From an uncultured Mediterraneibacter sp. (GTDB taxonomy: Bacteria > Bacillota > Clostridia > Lachnospirales > Lachnospiraceae): DNA of 64,000 nucleotides. The stretch lies in NCBI GenBank assembly GCA_944381935.1, contig CALWMN010000013.1, positions 1 to 64,000 of the forward strand, read 5' to 3'. This document shows, piece after piece, positions 8,086 through 17,980 of the stretch; position 1 is the first letter of the stretch, and each line of letters starts with the position of its first letter. The position numbers were made by a program, and so were the translations under genes. The notes under the pieces were generated by a model that was given only the letters and a program-made list of their open reading frames with translations, was not told the origin of the DNA and made no database searches.

Positions 8086-10002
8086 CTATATCCTCACGTC
8101 CTTCCTCCTGTCATTCCCATCCTGTTCATAATATGCTCTCTTAGCGGCATACATTTTCTTTTCAGCCGCCTTCACCATCCCTGTGATCGAATCAATATCC
8201 GCTCCCCATTTAATGCCGGCAGAAATGTGATATTTGTCCTCCGCCAGTGCTTCTGCAAGCTGACGGCACAGATCCTCCACTTTCTCCTCCGGCATGTCCG
8301 GCACAAATATAAGAAATTCGTCTCCTCCGATCCTGTATGTAAATTCAGTTCCAAACCTGCTGCAGATCTGCCGAGCCACAGTTTTCAGCATGGCATCCCC
8401 GCTGCTGTGCCCTTTTGTGTTGTTCAGCTCATGCAGACCGTTTACATCGATATAAATACAGGCAAGAGAATCCTCATATTTTGTGCGAATTGTCGGAAGA
8501 TCTGACTCATACTTGTTACGATTATGCATTCCCGTCAAGGTATCCTTCTCTCCCTTCTCTTTGACGGCGTTGAATGTCGACAGATTCTGACAGAACATAC
8601 TGAAACTGTATTTCACATTTTGTAGCAGAGACGCATCTGCTTTCTTTGTCCTCATATTGCAGCTTACCAGGATACCACAGATATTTCCATCCAGATCTTC
8701 AACCGGCACGGCCGCGATATTCTGTATCATATCGTGTTCATTATTCGGAAGTTTTTCCCTGAGTATTGCGATATTATCTGCCTCAAATATACTGTTCCCC
8801 TGGCCAAAATATTTCAGCAGTGCATAAATATTCTTTTTCTGTACCTCTTCCTCCTGATCCTTTGCCTGCTCATCTCTTTTCCATAAAAACGGGGTGTCAT
8901 CGCGTGACTTTCCTATCATCCAGAATCCGACTCTTTCCGCGGACAGTATATATGCAATCTTTCCCAGCGCGGTCGAAACATTCCCCTGTTTTTCATGGGC
9001 ATTAAACAGAAGTTTCTCTACATCATACATATAGTTGATCGTTTCCAGTTTATGCTGCTTTTCACTTGTCACATGCCTCGTATAACGAAGCATCCATAAG
9101 AAATAAAGGATAAAGCATATTATCTCAAAAATCAGGATAATATTCAATGCCTCCCTGATCTCGCTGGCCGTTTCAAAAACAATGCTCTCTGGCACCGAAA
9201 GCGCGAGTCTCCACTCGTTGACCTCCAGAGGCTCATAATAGAAATACAGGTATTCCCCGACTGTTTCAGAAACGAATACGACATATCCTTTTTCTCCATC
9301 GATCAAGCCCTGTTTTAATTGTTCATGATCATATCCAGGCGCCATCTTCCTCTCACCGAGAGCCCATATATTTCCGGCTTCGCCGGGATGCCACGTATCC
9401 ATCAGAAAATCCCCGGTCGTCCCGTCTATAATGTATATTGATACATTTCTGTCGAATCCTGACAACACTTCAGGCAGCTCTTCCAGGCTGATGACACCGT
9501 ACAGCATAGCAACCGTCTCGCCGTCCCGGCGCACAGGAACATAATGACGCACAACATAGTTATCACCTGTCAGATCAGTTTCGCGGTCAGTAATATGGGC
9601 TCCGAGAGCCGCCTCTTTTTCAAAAGATAAGAGCCCTCTTGCATCTACATGTTGCCCGCCTTCTGTGAGCACCATATCCCCGGGCAGGAGCAGCTCGATC
9701 TTGGACATCATGCCGACTGAATCATAGGAATCCAGGAAGGTCCACAGATCTCCGGAATCCAGTTCGTCATACTGTGAGATTACAACGGCGATCATCTCAA
9801 GTTCTTCTCTGTCGCTGGCTATATGTGCCCCAATATAGTTTTCGATCTTCTCAGTCTCCTCATGAAGCCTTTCAAAGCTCTCTGCTTCCTCCATATGGTT
9901 AATCCATAGGATCCCGCCATAAGAAACTGATATGATCAAAACAATCAGGGCTATCGTTACTGCGATAGGTTTCCCCCTGCGTATTTCGTTCCTGGTTTCC
10001 AT
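8086..10002 (-). CDS. Membrane diguanylate cyclase with extracellular sensor and GAF domain
   Basis: A 638-residue protein: transmembrane helix near 15-33, an extracytoplasmic Cache-like sensor (about 35-285), a second helix (about 292-315), a GAF-like region (about 345-470) and a GGDEF domain (about 480-630) with an intact YRIGGDEF motif. It should make cyclic di-GMP. I see no RxxD inhibitory site at the expected place. It is the last gene of the VTC-CotH-glycosyltransferase cluster, 151 bp after the glycosyltransferase, which suggests that cyclic di-GMP controls the product of that cluster. The ATG at 10002 is preceded by AAAGGAGA; upstream in-frame codons are not used. Confidence 0.88.
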   Translation of the reverse strand: METRNEIRRGKPIAVTIALIVLIISVSYGGILWINHMEEAESFERLHEETEKIENYIGAHIASDREELEMIAVVISQYDELDSGDLWTFLDSYDSVGMMSKIELLLPGDMVLTEGGQHVDARGLLSFEKEAALGAHITDRETDLTGDNYVVRHYVPVRRDGETVAMLYGVISLEELPEVLSGFDRNVSIYIIDGTTGDFLMDTWHPGEAGNIWALGERKMAPGYDHEQLKQGLIDGEKGYVVFVSETVGEYLYFYYEPLEVNEWRLALSVPESIVFETASEIREALNIILIFEIICFILYFLWMLRYTRHVTSEKQHKLETINYMYDVEKLLFNAHEKQGNVSTALGKIAYILSAERVGFWMIGKSRDDTPFLWKRDEQAKDQEEEVQKKNIYALLKYFGQGNSIFEADNIAILREKLPNNEHDMIQNIAAVPVEDLDGNICGILVSCNMRTKKADASLLQNVKYSFSMFCQNLSTFNAVKEKGEKDTLTGMHNRNKYESDLPTIRTKYEDSLACIYIDVNGLHELNNTKGHSSGDAMLKTVARQICSRFGTEFTYRIGGDEFLIFVPDMPEEKVEDLCRQLAEALAEDKYHISAGIKWGADIDSITGMVKAAEKKMYAAKRAYYEQDGNDRRKDVRI

Positions 10003-10153
10003 TGGTCTCCTTTCCATCCGATCTGTCTTCATGGAACTTCCGCAATTCAAGTTCCACATCAACAAAATATTACGGCATTTCCGAATTAAAAGTTCCGCAC
10101 TTGCCATCCACCATCATCTGTACCATCTTACCATATTCAAATGTATCTTTTTT

Positions 10154-11557
10154 TCATACCCCATCCTGCTTTACACGCTTAATTTCCCCCCATTGTTTTT
10201 TCCGCTTCCCATATCCAATGAATGCCGTCGCGCGTACTACATCAAGGAACAGACGGAAGAATACATTTTCCAGTACGCATACGACAACGGCTTTCACCGA
10301 GTCTAATGCGCTCATCTTCAGGTTCAGCGTATAGATGCGCTGAAAGAATATCGTTATTGTCAGTACCGCATTATACATCGTATACATTAAATAGAATCGT
10401 ATCATAAAATCCCAATTCAGTATACCCGTTACCGCTGATGCAGCCATGGCGGCCCAGCCGATAACCTGAAACATCGGGGAAAGCAGTTCATACAAAAGAT
10501 AATACAGATAAGATACCATTCCCAGCCAGCCGTATACCGGATTCATAAACACTTTCCGGTGCTTCATCAGGCTCTGGAACAACCCCATATGCCATCTTCT
10601 CCTCTGCTTTCTCAGATCTCCCAGAGATTCCGGCACCTGACTCCAGCAGACCGCATCCGGTTCATACCGCACAGAATAGGGAATCTTATTATTTCGGCAG
10701 AATACATGCAACCTTACTACAAGCTCCATATCCTCTCCTAACGTCTCTCTGTCATATCCTCCTGCCGCGATCACCATATCCTTTTTGAACAGGCCGAAGG
10801 CTCCCGAAATGATCATATTGCCGTTAAAGCGGTCCATCAGTATCCTTGCTGCCAGAAATGAGCGGTCATACTCCATGATCTGCATACTCGTCACAAGATT
10901 CCACGGCATACGGTATCCTACGCGCTTTCCATCCTTTATCTTTAGACTTTGGGCAGCACGCACCAGTCCTCCCACTGCCACTACATTATCCTCTTCCATG
11001 ACCGGCTGTACAATCTTCTCCAGTGAGTCAGCCTGAAGCATAGAATCTGCATCAATGCAGAGAAAATACGGATAGGAAGAAGCATTGATCCCCATATTCA
11101 GGGCATCTCCTTTGCCTCCGTTATGCTTGCTGATAAGGATGACGGGAACTCTAAGGCCTTCAGCCTTGTACACCGCCTTCTCTTGCTCACATATCAGGCG
11201 CTTGCGTATGGGCCGGTGCACCATCCTCATTTTAAAATGCTCCACCAGCACTTTGACTGTGTCATCTGATGAACCGTCGTCTACGATGATAATCTCATAA
11301 AGGCGGTATTCCAGTTGAAGGAGAGATTCAATACTGTCCACGATCGTAACCTCTTCATTGTATGCTGGGACAACTATAGATACCGGAAAATAAAAATCAT
11401 GTTTGATCTCATTTTTGATGCGCCGCATTTTATTTGCATAATAAAGATCCCATGCACCTACGCTCACCGACAGCAAAAGATAGGTGGCATAGACCATCAG
11501 ATAAAATAAAAAGAACCAATTAACAAATTTTAGTATATACTCTAATGCTCCTAGCAT
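10154..11557 (-). CDS. Family 2 processive-type glycosyltransferase
   Basis: A 467-residue inner-membrane GT2 enzyme. One helix precedes a cytoplasmic catalytic domain (about 50-320), then four to five C-terminal helices follow. Motifs: PAYNEE, IVDDGSSDDT, the DxD in CIDADS, GEDMEL and the QRRRW signature of processive synthases. It resembles poly-N-acetylglucosamine or hyaluronan-type synthases and probably polymerises and exports a beta-linked glycan; the sugar is unknown. The start at 11557 overlaps the HEAT gene stop by 7 bp, showing translational coupling. The longer upstream frame only shadows that gene. Confidence 0.9.
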   Translation of the reverse strand: MLGALEYILKFVNWFFLFYLMVYATYLLLSVSVGAWDLYYANKMRRIKNEIKHDFYFPVSIVVPAYNEEVTIVDSIESLLQLEYRLYEIIIVDDGSSDDTVKVLVEHFKMRMVHRPIRKRLICEQEKAVYKAEGLRVPVILISKHNGGKGDALNMGINASSYPYFLCIDADSMLQADSLEKIVQPVMEEDNVVAVGGLVRAAQSLKIKDGKRVGYRMPWNLVTSMQIMEYDRSFLAARILMDRFNGNMIISGAFGLFKKDMVIAAGGYDRETLGEDMELVVRLHVFCRNNKIPYSVRYEPDAVCWSQVPESLGDLRKQRRRWHMGLFQSLMKHRKVFMNPVYGWLGMVSYLYYLLYELLSPMFQVIGWAAMAASAVTGILNWDFMIRFYLMYTMYNAVLTITIFFQRIYTLNLKMSALDSVKAVVVCVLENVFFRLFLDVVRATAFIGYGKRKKQWGEIKRVKQDGV

Positions 11558-12627
11558 CCCGTCTTCCCTCTGCTTTCCAGTACATAAATAAACATTTCTC
11601 TTGCGTATCTGTCCTCTCCTGTACACAGCTGCCCAATCTCTTCCTTTGAAAGATCCATCTTCATCAAAGACTCCGCTGAATTTCGCCGCACATCCCACTG
11701 CCTGCTGCGAAGCGCCTCCTTCAGTGCCTCTTTCACTGCTTCGTCCGGATAGTTGCCCAGAGTCTGAGCTGCCGCCACCGCCGTGTCCCCGTCTTCCCTC
11801 AGGATCTTAAGCAGTAGAGGCTCCGCCTCTCTGTTAATATGCGCTGCAAAATACCGGATCGCAGCAAAGCACAGCTCATAGTGCCCGGCCGCAAGCTCAG
11901 GCAGGACCAGATCAGACATGTCTTCCTTCAGCCTGGTCATAAATCGGATCAATACTGCCTTCATCTGTTCATCCCACTTCTGGTTCCACAGCCTCCTTGC
12001 AAGGCTATTCTTGTCTCCCCGGAAATGAAGCATACCGTCGGACAACAGTTTGGGATCATGGAACCATCCGTTTTCCTGAAAGGTCTGAAGCGCCCGTATA
12101 AGCGCATCTTCATTTCCCAGGCTGTACAATGCCTGAAGTACATTCTCCCGGCAGTATACCGTGGAATGATCCAGATAGGACAGAAGGATTTCTCCCATTC
12201 TGTAATATTCCGGCACAGCCTTCTCCGGCAGCAGAGAAATAAAGTATGCAAAAAGCGCCCGCTCCATCGCCTCTTTCTTCCTATAGACTTCAGCTGCGTC
12301 AAATAGGGCATTCCGGCAGGCGATCATATACTCTGTAATATCATCCTCTTCCATCCTCCCATAATTTCTTTCGAGCGCCTCTACACAGATCAGCAGTCCG
12401 TCTTCATTTTTTATCTTTTTGTACAGGCTTCTCCTGTAATGCTGACTCACCCTGACCGGAACATTCTCCATGACACTGCGCTGTTCATCCATTTCCCTGT
12501 GGATCCTGTATTCCATGACCCTGCTTTTTGTACCACTGCTCATCATATAAATAATATTAAAAAATAGAAGAGCAGCACTGATGAAAATATACAAAAATAT
12601 GATCATGCTGACAACACTCTGCTGCAT
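11551..12627 (-). CDS. Membrane-anchored HEAT-repeat protein
   Basis: A 358-residue protein with one N-terminal transmembrane helix (about 5-28) and a cytoplasmic alpha-helical solenoid. HEAT repeats are clearest in the C-terminal third (TAVAAAQTLGNYPDEAVKEA, then LRSRQWDVRRNSAESLMKM). It is probably a scaffold for the neighbouring glycosyltransferase, whose start codon it overlaps. Start ATG after GGAGGTGA, 3 bp from the preceding stop. No enzymatic motif is visible. Confidence 0.82.
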   Translation of the reverse strand: MQQSVVSMIIFLYIFISAALLFFNIIYMMSSGTKSRVMEYRIHREMDEQRSVMENVPVRVSQHYRRSLYKKIKNEDGLLICVEALERNYGRMEEDDITEYMIACRNALFDAAEVYRKKEAMERALFAYFISLLPEKAVPEYYRMGEILLSYLDHSTVYCRENVLQALYSLGNEDALIRALQTFQENGWFHDPKLLSDGMLHFRGDKNSLARRLWNQKWDEQMKAVLIRFMTRLKEDMSDLVLPELAAGHYELCFAAIRYFAAHINREAEPLLLKILREDGDTAVAAAQTLGNYPDEAVKEALKEALRSRQWDVRRNSAESLMKMDLSKEEIGQLCTGEDRYAREMFIYVLESRGKTGC

Positions 12628-12630
12628 CTG

Positions 12631-14793
12631 TCACCTCCATGACGCCCGAACGATATCGTACGACTGCTTTACCCTTTCTGTGTATGTCTTTTCTTCCCAT
12701 GTCAGTGGAAATTCATTCATCCCTATCTCTCCGCCTGCATCCGCTGCAATTCCCAGCCAAAAGCTGTCTGCCCGGATAAAATCCACTCCGTAATTCTCAT
12801 AATAATCATCATGGATGAGCATATCTGCCGGGTTCGCCACATTCAGGAGCGCCCACGGGACTCTGATCTCCACACAGCTGTCCCCATAGCAGAAATCTGC
12901 CAGTGAGTCATAATCTCCGGCTTCAGGATTTCCATTTCCATGACGCAGCTTTCCAGTCTCATATACAGGCAGATATTTCAGTTCACGGTTCGTATAGTCC
13001 ACATAATCCACTATTGTAGTGTTCTTCATGGCCATACTTATCGGAAGAAACACATCCGAATCAATTTCCGGAAAAGAAATATAGGCATCCTCCCCATTTA
13101 TCTCCTGCAGAAAATTGGCGCGGACAGACTCATACCGTTCCTGGACCATAATCCTGCTGTCTTCTTTGCCGTCAATACAAATCAGGAAATCCGCCGCCCT
13201 GGAAAACGAAAGTCCTGGAGTCCGGGATGTGATGCTGCCGCTTTTATCTGTCGTATCTATGGGGATATACAGTGTATGTTCGGGGGAGACGCCATCCCCC
13301 TCTGCCAGAAGTACGAGTCCTTCAGCATCAGCATATGCAGACAACGAAAGGCCATTATTTTCATAGACTATATCCTTTTCTTCCCACTCTGAGGAATCCC
13401 CGTCTATCATACGGCTTTCGGCCGAAAATTCCATCAGGCCATATCCCTGAGCTTCTGTCTGTATATCATGCCACAGCGCATTGTTTGTAAATTCCTGTGC
13501 GTATGCTGTATTCCAGCTCCGCAGCTCCCACCGGTCCTGCCATGCATTGATCACCGCTCCGCTCCATCCTGTACTGCAAAGGTCCTGATAGATTTCCACA
13601 AGCCGTTCTCCCTGTTCCGCTTCGGTAAGAGGGAAACCTTTTTCCGATACTGCGCCCCGCGCCGTGGTAAAGCCATAACTGGTACAGACCACAGGCACTG
13701 TATGGTATTTCCCAAGGAGCTCAGGATAACCGTCATAACTGCCTTCCTTGTCTATTTCTTCCAGAATGTCAGCCAGCTCTGTCGTCTGTTCTTCCGAGAG
13801 ATACCGGTAAAAGTCTTCACAAAAATCGTACAGGCTGTATGCGGCAAAATACCCTGCTTTCATTTTTTCAGTGGCCCTGATATGTTCCGCATCTATCTGG
13901 CAGATTTTATCGAGCTGCCTGGCATATGTAACACCTGCTGTTCCGGAATACGCATACTTTCCCCGAAGTTCTCCATAGTCATCCCTGTATTCCAGCGGAT
14001 CAGTTGCCGGGCTGTTTGCAAATCCGATCAGGTGCTGTTCTTTGTATTTGCTGCTCTCATACTCCGTGATCTCATCCATTACACGTGCCAGCATCCCTTC
14101 AAACGCCCCCGCCTCACTGCCGGCAGTAAAATACGTTCCATTATACATTCCTTTATGTGTTGTCTCATGGTCTGTATATGTGACTGTATCCCCGCCCCAC
14201 TCGGATCCGACAAGAAACCCGATGACCCACTCCGATATATCCTTTGTGTACCATCCGCTCCCCTTACCAGGTACGTTTCTCATGATAAGACGTTTTCCAT
14301 GAATAACATCTATCATCTGTCTGCCGTCTTCCTGGAGCTGTCCCATATAATCAGATTCAAATGCATCACCAGCTCCATAATTCACGGCGTCCTGGATCAG
14401 TATGCCCTGAAGGAGATAAAGCGGCTCTTCCCCGTATGTATTGAATTCAAAGAAAGCATCATAGAACGTATCATCCATGATTCCCGCTGCTTTGATCGTA
14501 TTTGCTCCCATCTCCTGAATCTGAGAAAACCAACGCAAATAATCTTCCTTTTCCGGCGCAAAATCCGATGCAGCATGTCCCGGTATGCTGGCGGATATTT
14601 CCACGCCCTTGATCTGAAATACTTCTGTTCCGCTGCTCCCATTCATAAGGATCCTTGTCCCGTCAGTCGTAAACCCGGCTTCCACCGGAGCATCCGGGTC
14701 CATATCAATATAAAACCCATAGTTCCACACAGCATAAAAAGCTGCCAGTGCCAGCACCCCTGCTGCCAGCACTGCGATCATAAATTTCTTCAT
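12631..14793 (-). CDS. Exported glycosidase-like (TIM-barrel) protein, catalytic Glu apparently lost
   Basis: A 720-residue protein with an N-terminal signal or anchor helix (about 4-22). Residues about 40-440 read like a glycoside hydrolase TIM barrel: FQIKGVEISASIPGH, LRWFSQIQEMGANTIK, and a late strand followed by GWSGAVINAWQDRWELRSWNT. In relatives that late strand normally reads SEYG or SEFG with the nucleophile Glu; here it is VVCTSYGFTTARG, so the Glu seems to be Ser. The C-terminal 270 residues look like a beta-rich carbohydrate-binding region. The role is inferred to be glycan binding or modification outside the cell. Confidence 0.65.
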   Translation of the reverse strand: MKKFMIAVLAAGVLALAAFYAVWNYGFYIDMDPDAPVEAGFTTDGTRILMNGSSGTEVFQIKGVEISASIPGHAASDFAPEKEDYLRWFSQIQEMGANTIKAAGIMDDTFYDAFFEFNTYGEEPLYLLQGILIQDAVNYGAGDAFESDYMGQLQEDGRQMIDVIHGKRLIMRNVPGKGSGWYTKDISEWVIGFLVGSEWGGDTVTYTDHETTHKGMYNGTYFTAGSEAGAFEGMLARVMDEITEYESSKYKEQHLIGFANSPATDPLEYRDDYGELRGKYAYSGTAGVTYARQLDKICQIDAEHIRATEKMKAGYFAAYSLYDFCEDFYRYLSEEQTTELADILEEIDKEGSYDGYPELLGKYHTVPVVCTSYGFTTARGAVSEKGFPLTEAEQGERLVEIYQDLCSTGWSGAVINAWQDRWELRSWNTAYAQEFTNNALWHDIQTEAQGYGLMEFSAESRMIDGDSSEWEEKDIVYENNGLSLSAYADAEGLVLLAEGDGVSPEHTLYIPIDTTDKSGSITSRTPGLSFSRAADFLICIDGKEDSRIMVQERYESVRANFLQEINGEDAYISFPEIDSDVFLPISMAMKNTTIVDYVDYTNRELKYLPVYETGKLRHGNGNPEAGDYDSLADFCYGDSCVEIRVPWALLNVANPADMLIHDDYYENYGVDFIRADSFWLGIAADAGGEIGMNEFPLTWEEKTYTERVKQSYDIVRASWR

Positions 14794-14819
14794 CCGTTCC
14801 TTTCCTTCTTACTCTCACC

Positions 14820-16364
14820 TCAATCAAACACCGTTGCCGCATTTTTCGACGTCTGGCAGTACTGTCTGAGGCTTTCAATATGATCATCCAGCCAGTCTCC
14901 CCGCCTCACCATATAACTGATCATATCCTCCGTAGCTTCCCCATAACTTGCCGGATTTACATCCGCAAATGTCTCCCCGCTCCCTGTTTCCGGGCGCCTT
15001 CGTTCATACATCGGAATCTGCTTCCAGTCCCACGTATACCCCCACACAGTATAATTTCTTTCCACCGCTGACCCAAGCCAGCTCTCTGTCTGCTGTATAT
15101 ATGTACGCAGATATTCTTCCGACAAAAGGCCGCTGCGCAGTTCCCTGTATCTGGATATCACTCTGTTGACAAAGCGTTCGCTCTTCATCAGCTGGCTGTA
15201 GAACCCGTTCTGCGAAAGCAGGAATCCTTCCGCCGGCATTACTGTCGTATAATTATCCAGTACATTGTTATAGTCCCACACCGGCCCTATATGCAGCTTT
15301 CCTCTGACATCTTTATAAAAATAAGTAGATGCCTGGAACATATCGTTGTTTCCGACAAATTCCTGCAGGATATAATAATCAACAAAAGACCTCTCATCCA
15401 GATATTCTAAGTAGAAATCGGGATCACTCCCCGCTTCGTCCGAATAGATTGCTTTCTCGATCTCACTGAAATCTGCCTGTATATATTCTTTTACTTCCCG
15501 GGTCAGATCCTGTCTTCCCGGATACGCAATCTCAATCTGTCTTTCCGGTTCCAGTTTTTTTGCATAAAAAGAAAACGTTGCCACTGATCTGTCCAGCTCT
15601 GCTTTGGGCTCAATATGGAGCATATAGCTCATTACCGGGTCCCCCGCTTCATACTGCGTCAGATCTACCCGTGATTCAGACACCTCGACCGTTTCCATCA
15701 GCACATACACGCCCATGTACTCTTCATCCAGGATAAGCTCGCAGAAACGAACATTTGGCGCATAGCCCATAATCTCTGCTGAAATATTCATCCACATGTA
15801 ATTCCGTATCAGAGTCTTGTCTAAAAACGGACCGTGGAGAACCCAGTCCGCCGACTCCTCCATCCCAAGCAATGGCAGGCTTTTTTTCTGAAGCGGATTA
15901 TTATCCTCAGTCAGCTTGATCCTGTAATTAGACTTGTCAAATGCTCTGGAAGAATTTCCTCTGATGTGGATGAGGATATCACTCTCATTATCCGCCTCGT
16001 CTTCCGAATCATGCCATTCGCTTTCCGCTTCTATCGTCCTGAGCCTTGCCTGAATCTCGGTCTCTCCATTTTCCCCGGTTTCCTCCCCGATAACCGCATT
16101 CTGCTGCTCATCCATTATCGCCTTGCCCGGTATCTTCTGATATACTCCTGCTTTCGTTGTATCGATCTCTATGATTGGCAGATGGGTAACCAGTCCGTCT
16201 GACTCCGGCTTTTCCCCTAATTCTGATTCATCTGGCTGTTCCAGATGCTGATGATACCTCACTGTATCCTCTCCTCTGTCAAGAACAGTGAAGAGAACAG
16301 CCGCACACAGAACGCACACCGTCACGCCCGCGTATATCAATCTGTTTCTTTTCACTGCGATCAC
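14820..16364 (-). CDS. CotH-family kinase, membrane anchored
   Basis: A 514-residue protein with an N-terminal membrane helix (about 9-28) and an extracytoplasmic CotH domain. Family signatures: IHIRGNSSRAFDKSNYRIKL, WVLHGPFLDKTLIRNYMW, GVYVLMETVEV and HIGPVWDYNNVLDN near the active site. CotH proteins are atypical kinases; those in spore coats phosphorylate coat proteins. Here the context is a glycan operon with a VTC domain protein, so the substrate may be a surface protein or polymer. Its start overlaps the DUF4956 stop by 4 bp (ATGA). Confidence 0.87.
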   Translation of the reverse strand: MIAVKRNRLIYAGVTVCVLCAAVLFTVLDRGEDTVRYHQHLEQPDESELGEKPESDGLVTHLPIIEIDTTKAGVYQKIPGKAIMDEQQNAVIGEETGENGETEIQARLRTIEAESEWHDSEDEADNESDILIHIRGNSSRAFDKSNYRIKLTEDNNPLQKKSLPLLGMEESADWVLHGPFLDKTLIRNYMWMNISAEIMGYAPNVRFCELILDEEYMGVYVLMETVEVSESRVDLTQYEAGDPVMSYMLHIEPKAELDRSVATFSFYAKKLEPERQIEIAYPGRQDLTREVKEYIQADFSEIEKAIYSDEAGSDPDFYLEYLDERSFVDYYILQEFVGNNDMFQASTYFYKDVRGKLHIGPVWDYNNVLDNYTTVMPAEGFLLSQNGFYSQLMKSERFVNRVISRYRELRSGLLSEEYLRTYIQQTESWLGSAVERNYTVWGYTWDWKQIPMYERRRPETGSGETFADVNPASYGEATEDMISYMVRRGDWLDDHIESLRQYCQTSKNAATVFD

Positions 16365-17038
16365 CCACTGATTTCATCACTCTGTGCGACCAGGTTCACA
16401 TATTCCACATTTCCCTGACTGTAGAGATACTCTGTAATTTCCTTTTCGTTCTTATAGCTGTCCATATAAACCTTCCGGGTCATTTCATAGATAAGCTCTA
16501 CGTGGGAAGGCGTGGTGTTCTTCACTTTCAGCACAGCTTTCTGGTTATAATATCTCGAGATAATTCCCTCCAGATCCAGTTCCTTCTCATTTGCTGCACG
16601 GATCACGAGCAGCATCCGGTTCTCATTGCGTACACGTCCCAATATCAACAGGATCACAAATACAATCCCTGAACCGATACCCGCCACCTGATAGTCTCCT
16701 ACACCGCAGCAGATTCCGATCATAATCGCCCAGAAAATGTATGTTGTATCTCTTGTATCCTTGACCGCCGTACGAAAACGTACAATGGACAGCGCACCTA
16801 CCATACCGAGCGACAATGCCACGTTATTGCCGATTACGGTCATCACAGCCCCTGTCAATATCGCTAAAGTTAGCAATGACACATTAAACTTCTTGCTGTA
16901 TGTAGTCCCCGCATGGGTGTACCAATATGAAATATACACAAGAATGCCAAACACTGCGGATGCCGCAATACGCAGGATGATATCTTCTGTTGTCAGAGTT
17001 CCGCTCCCATCAAGTATTTGGTATAAATATTCTCTCAT
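16361..17038 (-). CDS. DUF4956 membrane protein
   Basis: A 225-residue protein with four predicted membrane helices in the first 140 residues (including LGMVGALSIVRFRTAVKDTRDT, the family hallmark) and a soluble C-terminal domain. DUF4956 genes usually lie beside VTC-domain and CotH genes, as here. The function is unestablished. Start ATG after GGGAGAAGG; 41 bp after the VTC gene. Confidence 0.88.
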   Translation of the reverse strand: MREYLYQILDGSGTLTTEDIILRIAASAVFGILVYISYWYTHAGTTYSKKFNVSLLTLAILTGAVMTVIGNNVALSLGMVGALSIVRFRTAVKDTRDTTYIFWAIMIGICCGVGDYQVAGIGSGIVFVILLILGRVRNENRMLLVIRAANEKELDLEGIISRYYNQKAVLKVKNTTPSHVELIYEMTRKVYMDSYKNEKEITEYLYSQGNVEYVNLVAQSDEISG

Positions 17039-17079
17039 TCGTATCCTTCTCCCTTTCTTTCCATACCCTGCAGGTATAT

Positions 17080-17775
17080 TTAAAAATGATAATGCATACT
17101 TACAGCCCTTCCAAGACAGTACTTGCTCACCGCCTGCTCTCCTGTGCCGGCGTTTCTCAGTATGTCTTTAATATATTCCAGCAGGAACCCGTTGAACTTT
17201 ACCTCCAAAACAACCAGATATGCATTCATCAGAGGATTCTGCAGAAGCTCTCCTGAAAAAATATCCATATTGCTTTCTGTTCCCGTAATGTGATGGTCAA
17301 ATGTGATCCTGATAGAATTCTCCTTTGCCATAAATGCTTTTCTCTTATATTCGATCACTGTCTTAGGCAAATAGCAGAACTGGTTCATCATCCAGAAGCA
17401 CTCTGCCGCAAAAGGATCTTCGTATTTCAGGAGCACACTGTAGTCCCGGCGGATCAGCGCCTGTGCATCCTCCCGGCTCATCTTCAGGGAACGCTTCTTC
17501 TGCATGGCTCCCTGCTTCTGTTTCATTTCAAGTTTTGCATAAGGAGACGCCGCCCCGTAATTTCTCAGCCGGATCTTCCGCCTCAGCTCTACACCGTCTT
17601 CTTTTTCCTTATAATCCCGGTTGCCGATGCTGTCAAAATACAAAGAGCGGATCGTATATCCCTCGCCCCGGTTATTCGGATCCTCCTTTACTGCCTCTTT
17701 CATCCGGTCACTCAGCTCATAATATTGGGCCAAAGATATAAGGAACTTTTTCTCCTGGCGAAGCACTTCATTCAT
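17080..17775 (-). CDS. VTC-domain protein (polyphosphate-polymerase-like)
   Basis: A 231-residue single VTC domain of the triphosphate-tunnel type. Matching features are RQEKKFLISLAQYYEL at the start, YTIRSLYFDS, VELRRKIRLRNYG, LEMKQKQG and a late EVKFNGFLLEYIKDIL. Yeast Vtc4 makes polyphosphate from ATP with this fold. No SPX or membrane domain is present, and partnership with the DUF4956 membrane protein is likely from the operon order. It is first in a seven-gene unit ending with the diguanylate cyclase. Confidence 0.87.
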   Translation of the reverse strand: MNEVLRQEKKFLISLAQYYELSDRMKEAVKEDPNNRGEGYTIRSLYFDSIGNRDYKEKEDGVELRRKIRLRNYGAASPYAKLEMKQKQGAMQKKRSLKMSREDAQALIRRDYSVLLKYEDPFAAECFWMMNQFCYLPKTVIEYKRKAFMAKENSIRITFDHHITGTESNMDIFSGELLQNPLMNAYLVVLEVKFNGFLLEYIKDILRNAGTGEQAVSKYCLGRAVSMHYHF

Positions 17776-17823
17776 ATGGATGCCGCTCCTTTCCTTTTCA
17801 TACTAAAAAACATGGTCATTTTT

Positions 17824-17853
17824 ATAATAACTATATTCTTAATATTTTGTCTA
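17824..17853 (-). promoter_or_regulatory. Possible promoter of the VTC-CotH operon
   Basis: TAGACA (17848-17853), an 18-bp spacer and TATTAT (17824-17829) on the minus strand. It is only moderately close to consensus. I saw no cyclic di-GMP riboswitch here. Confidence 0.35.
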
Positions 17854-17950
17854 CCCATTAAAAGTATAAGAACTATTTCCGAAAATATAAAGATTTAACA
17901 GTTATTAAAAGGATAATTACAATCTGTAAAAATTTTGTGATAAACGTAAA

Positions 17951-17980
17951 ATTCCCGGCATGTTCTACCCTGCCGGGAAT
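17951..17980 (-). terminator. Terminator after the spoIIID 3' part
   Basis: A perfect 10-bp stem ATTCCCGGCA/TGCCGGGAAT with a 10-nt loop, flanked by T-rich sequence on both strands. It is the first terminator downstream of the spoIIID stop codon, about 100 bp away. Confidence 0.75.

Noticed and set aside
13468..14883. A 471-codon plus-strand frame
   Set aside because: Complement of the glycosidase-like gene; no ribosome site, and the product is Cys/Phe/Ile-rich without domains.
17776..17950. Cyclic di-GMP riboswitch before the VTC operon
   Set aside because: The region is AT-rich and I could find neither the GEMM core nor a paired stem arrangement.
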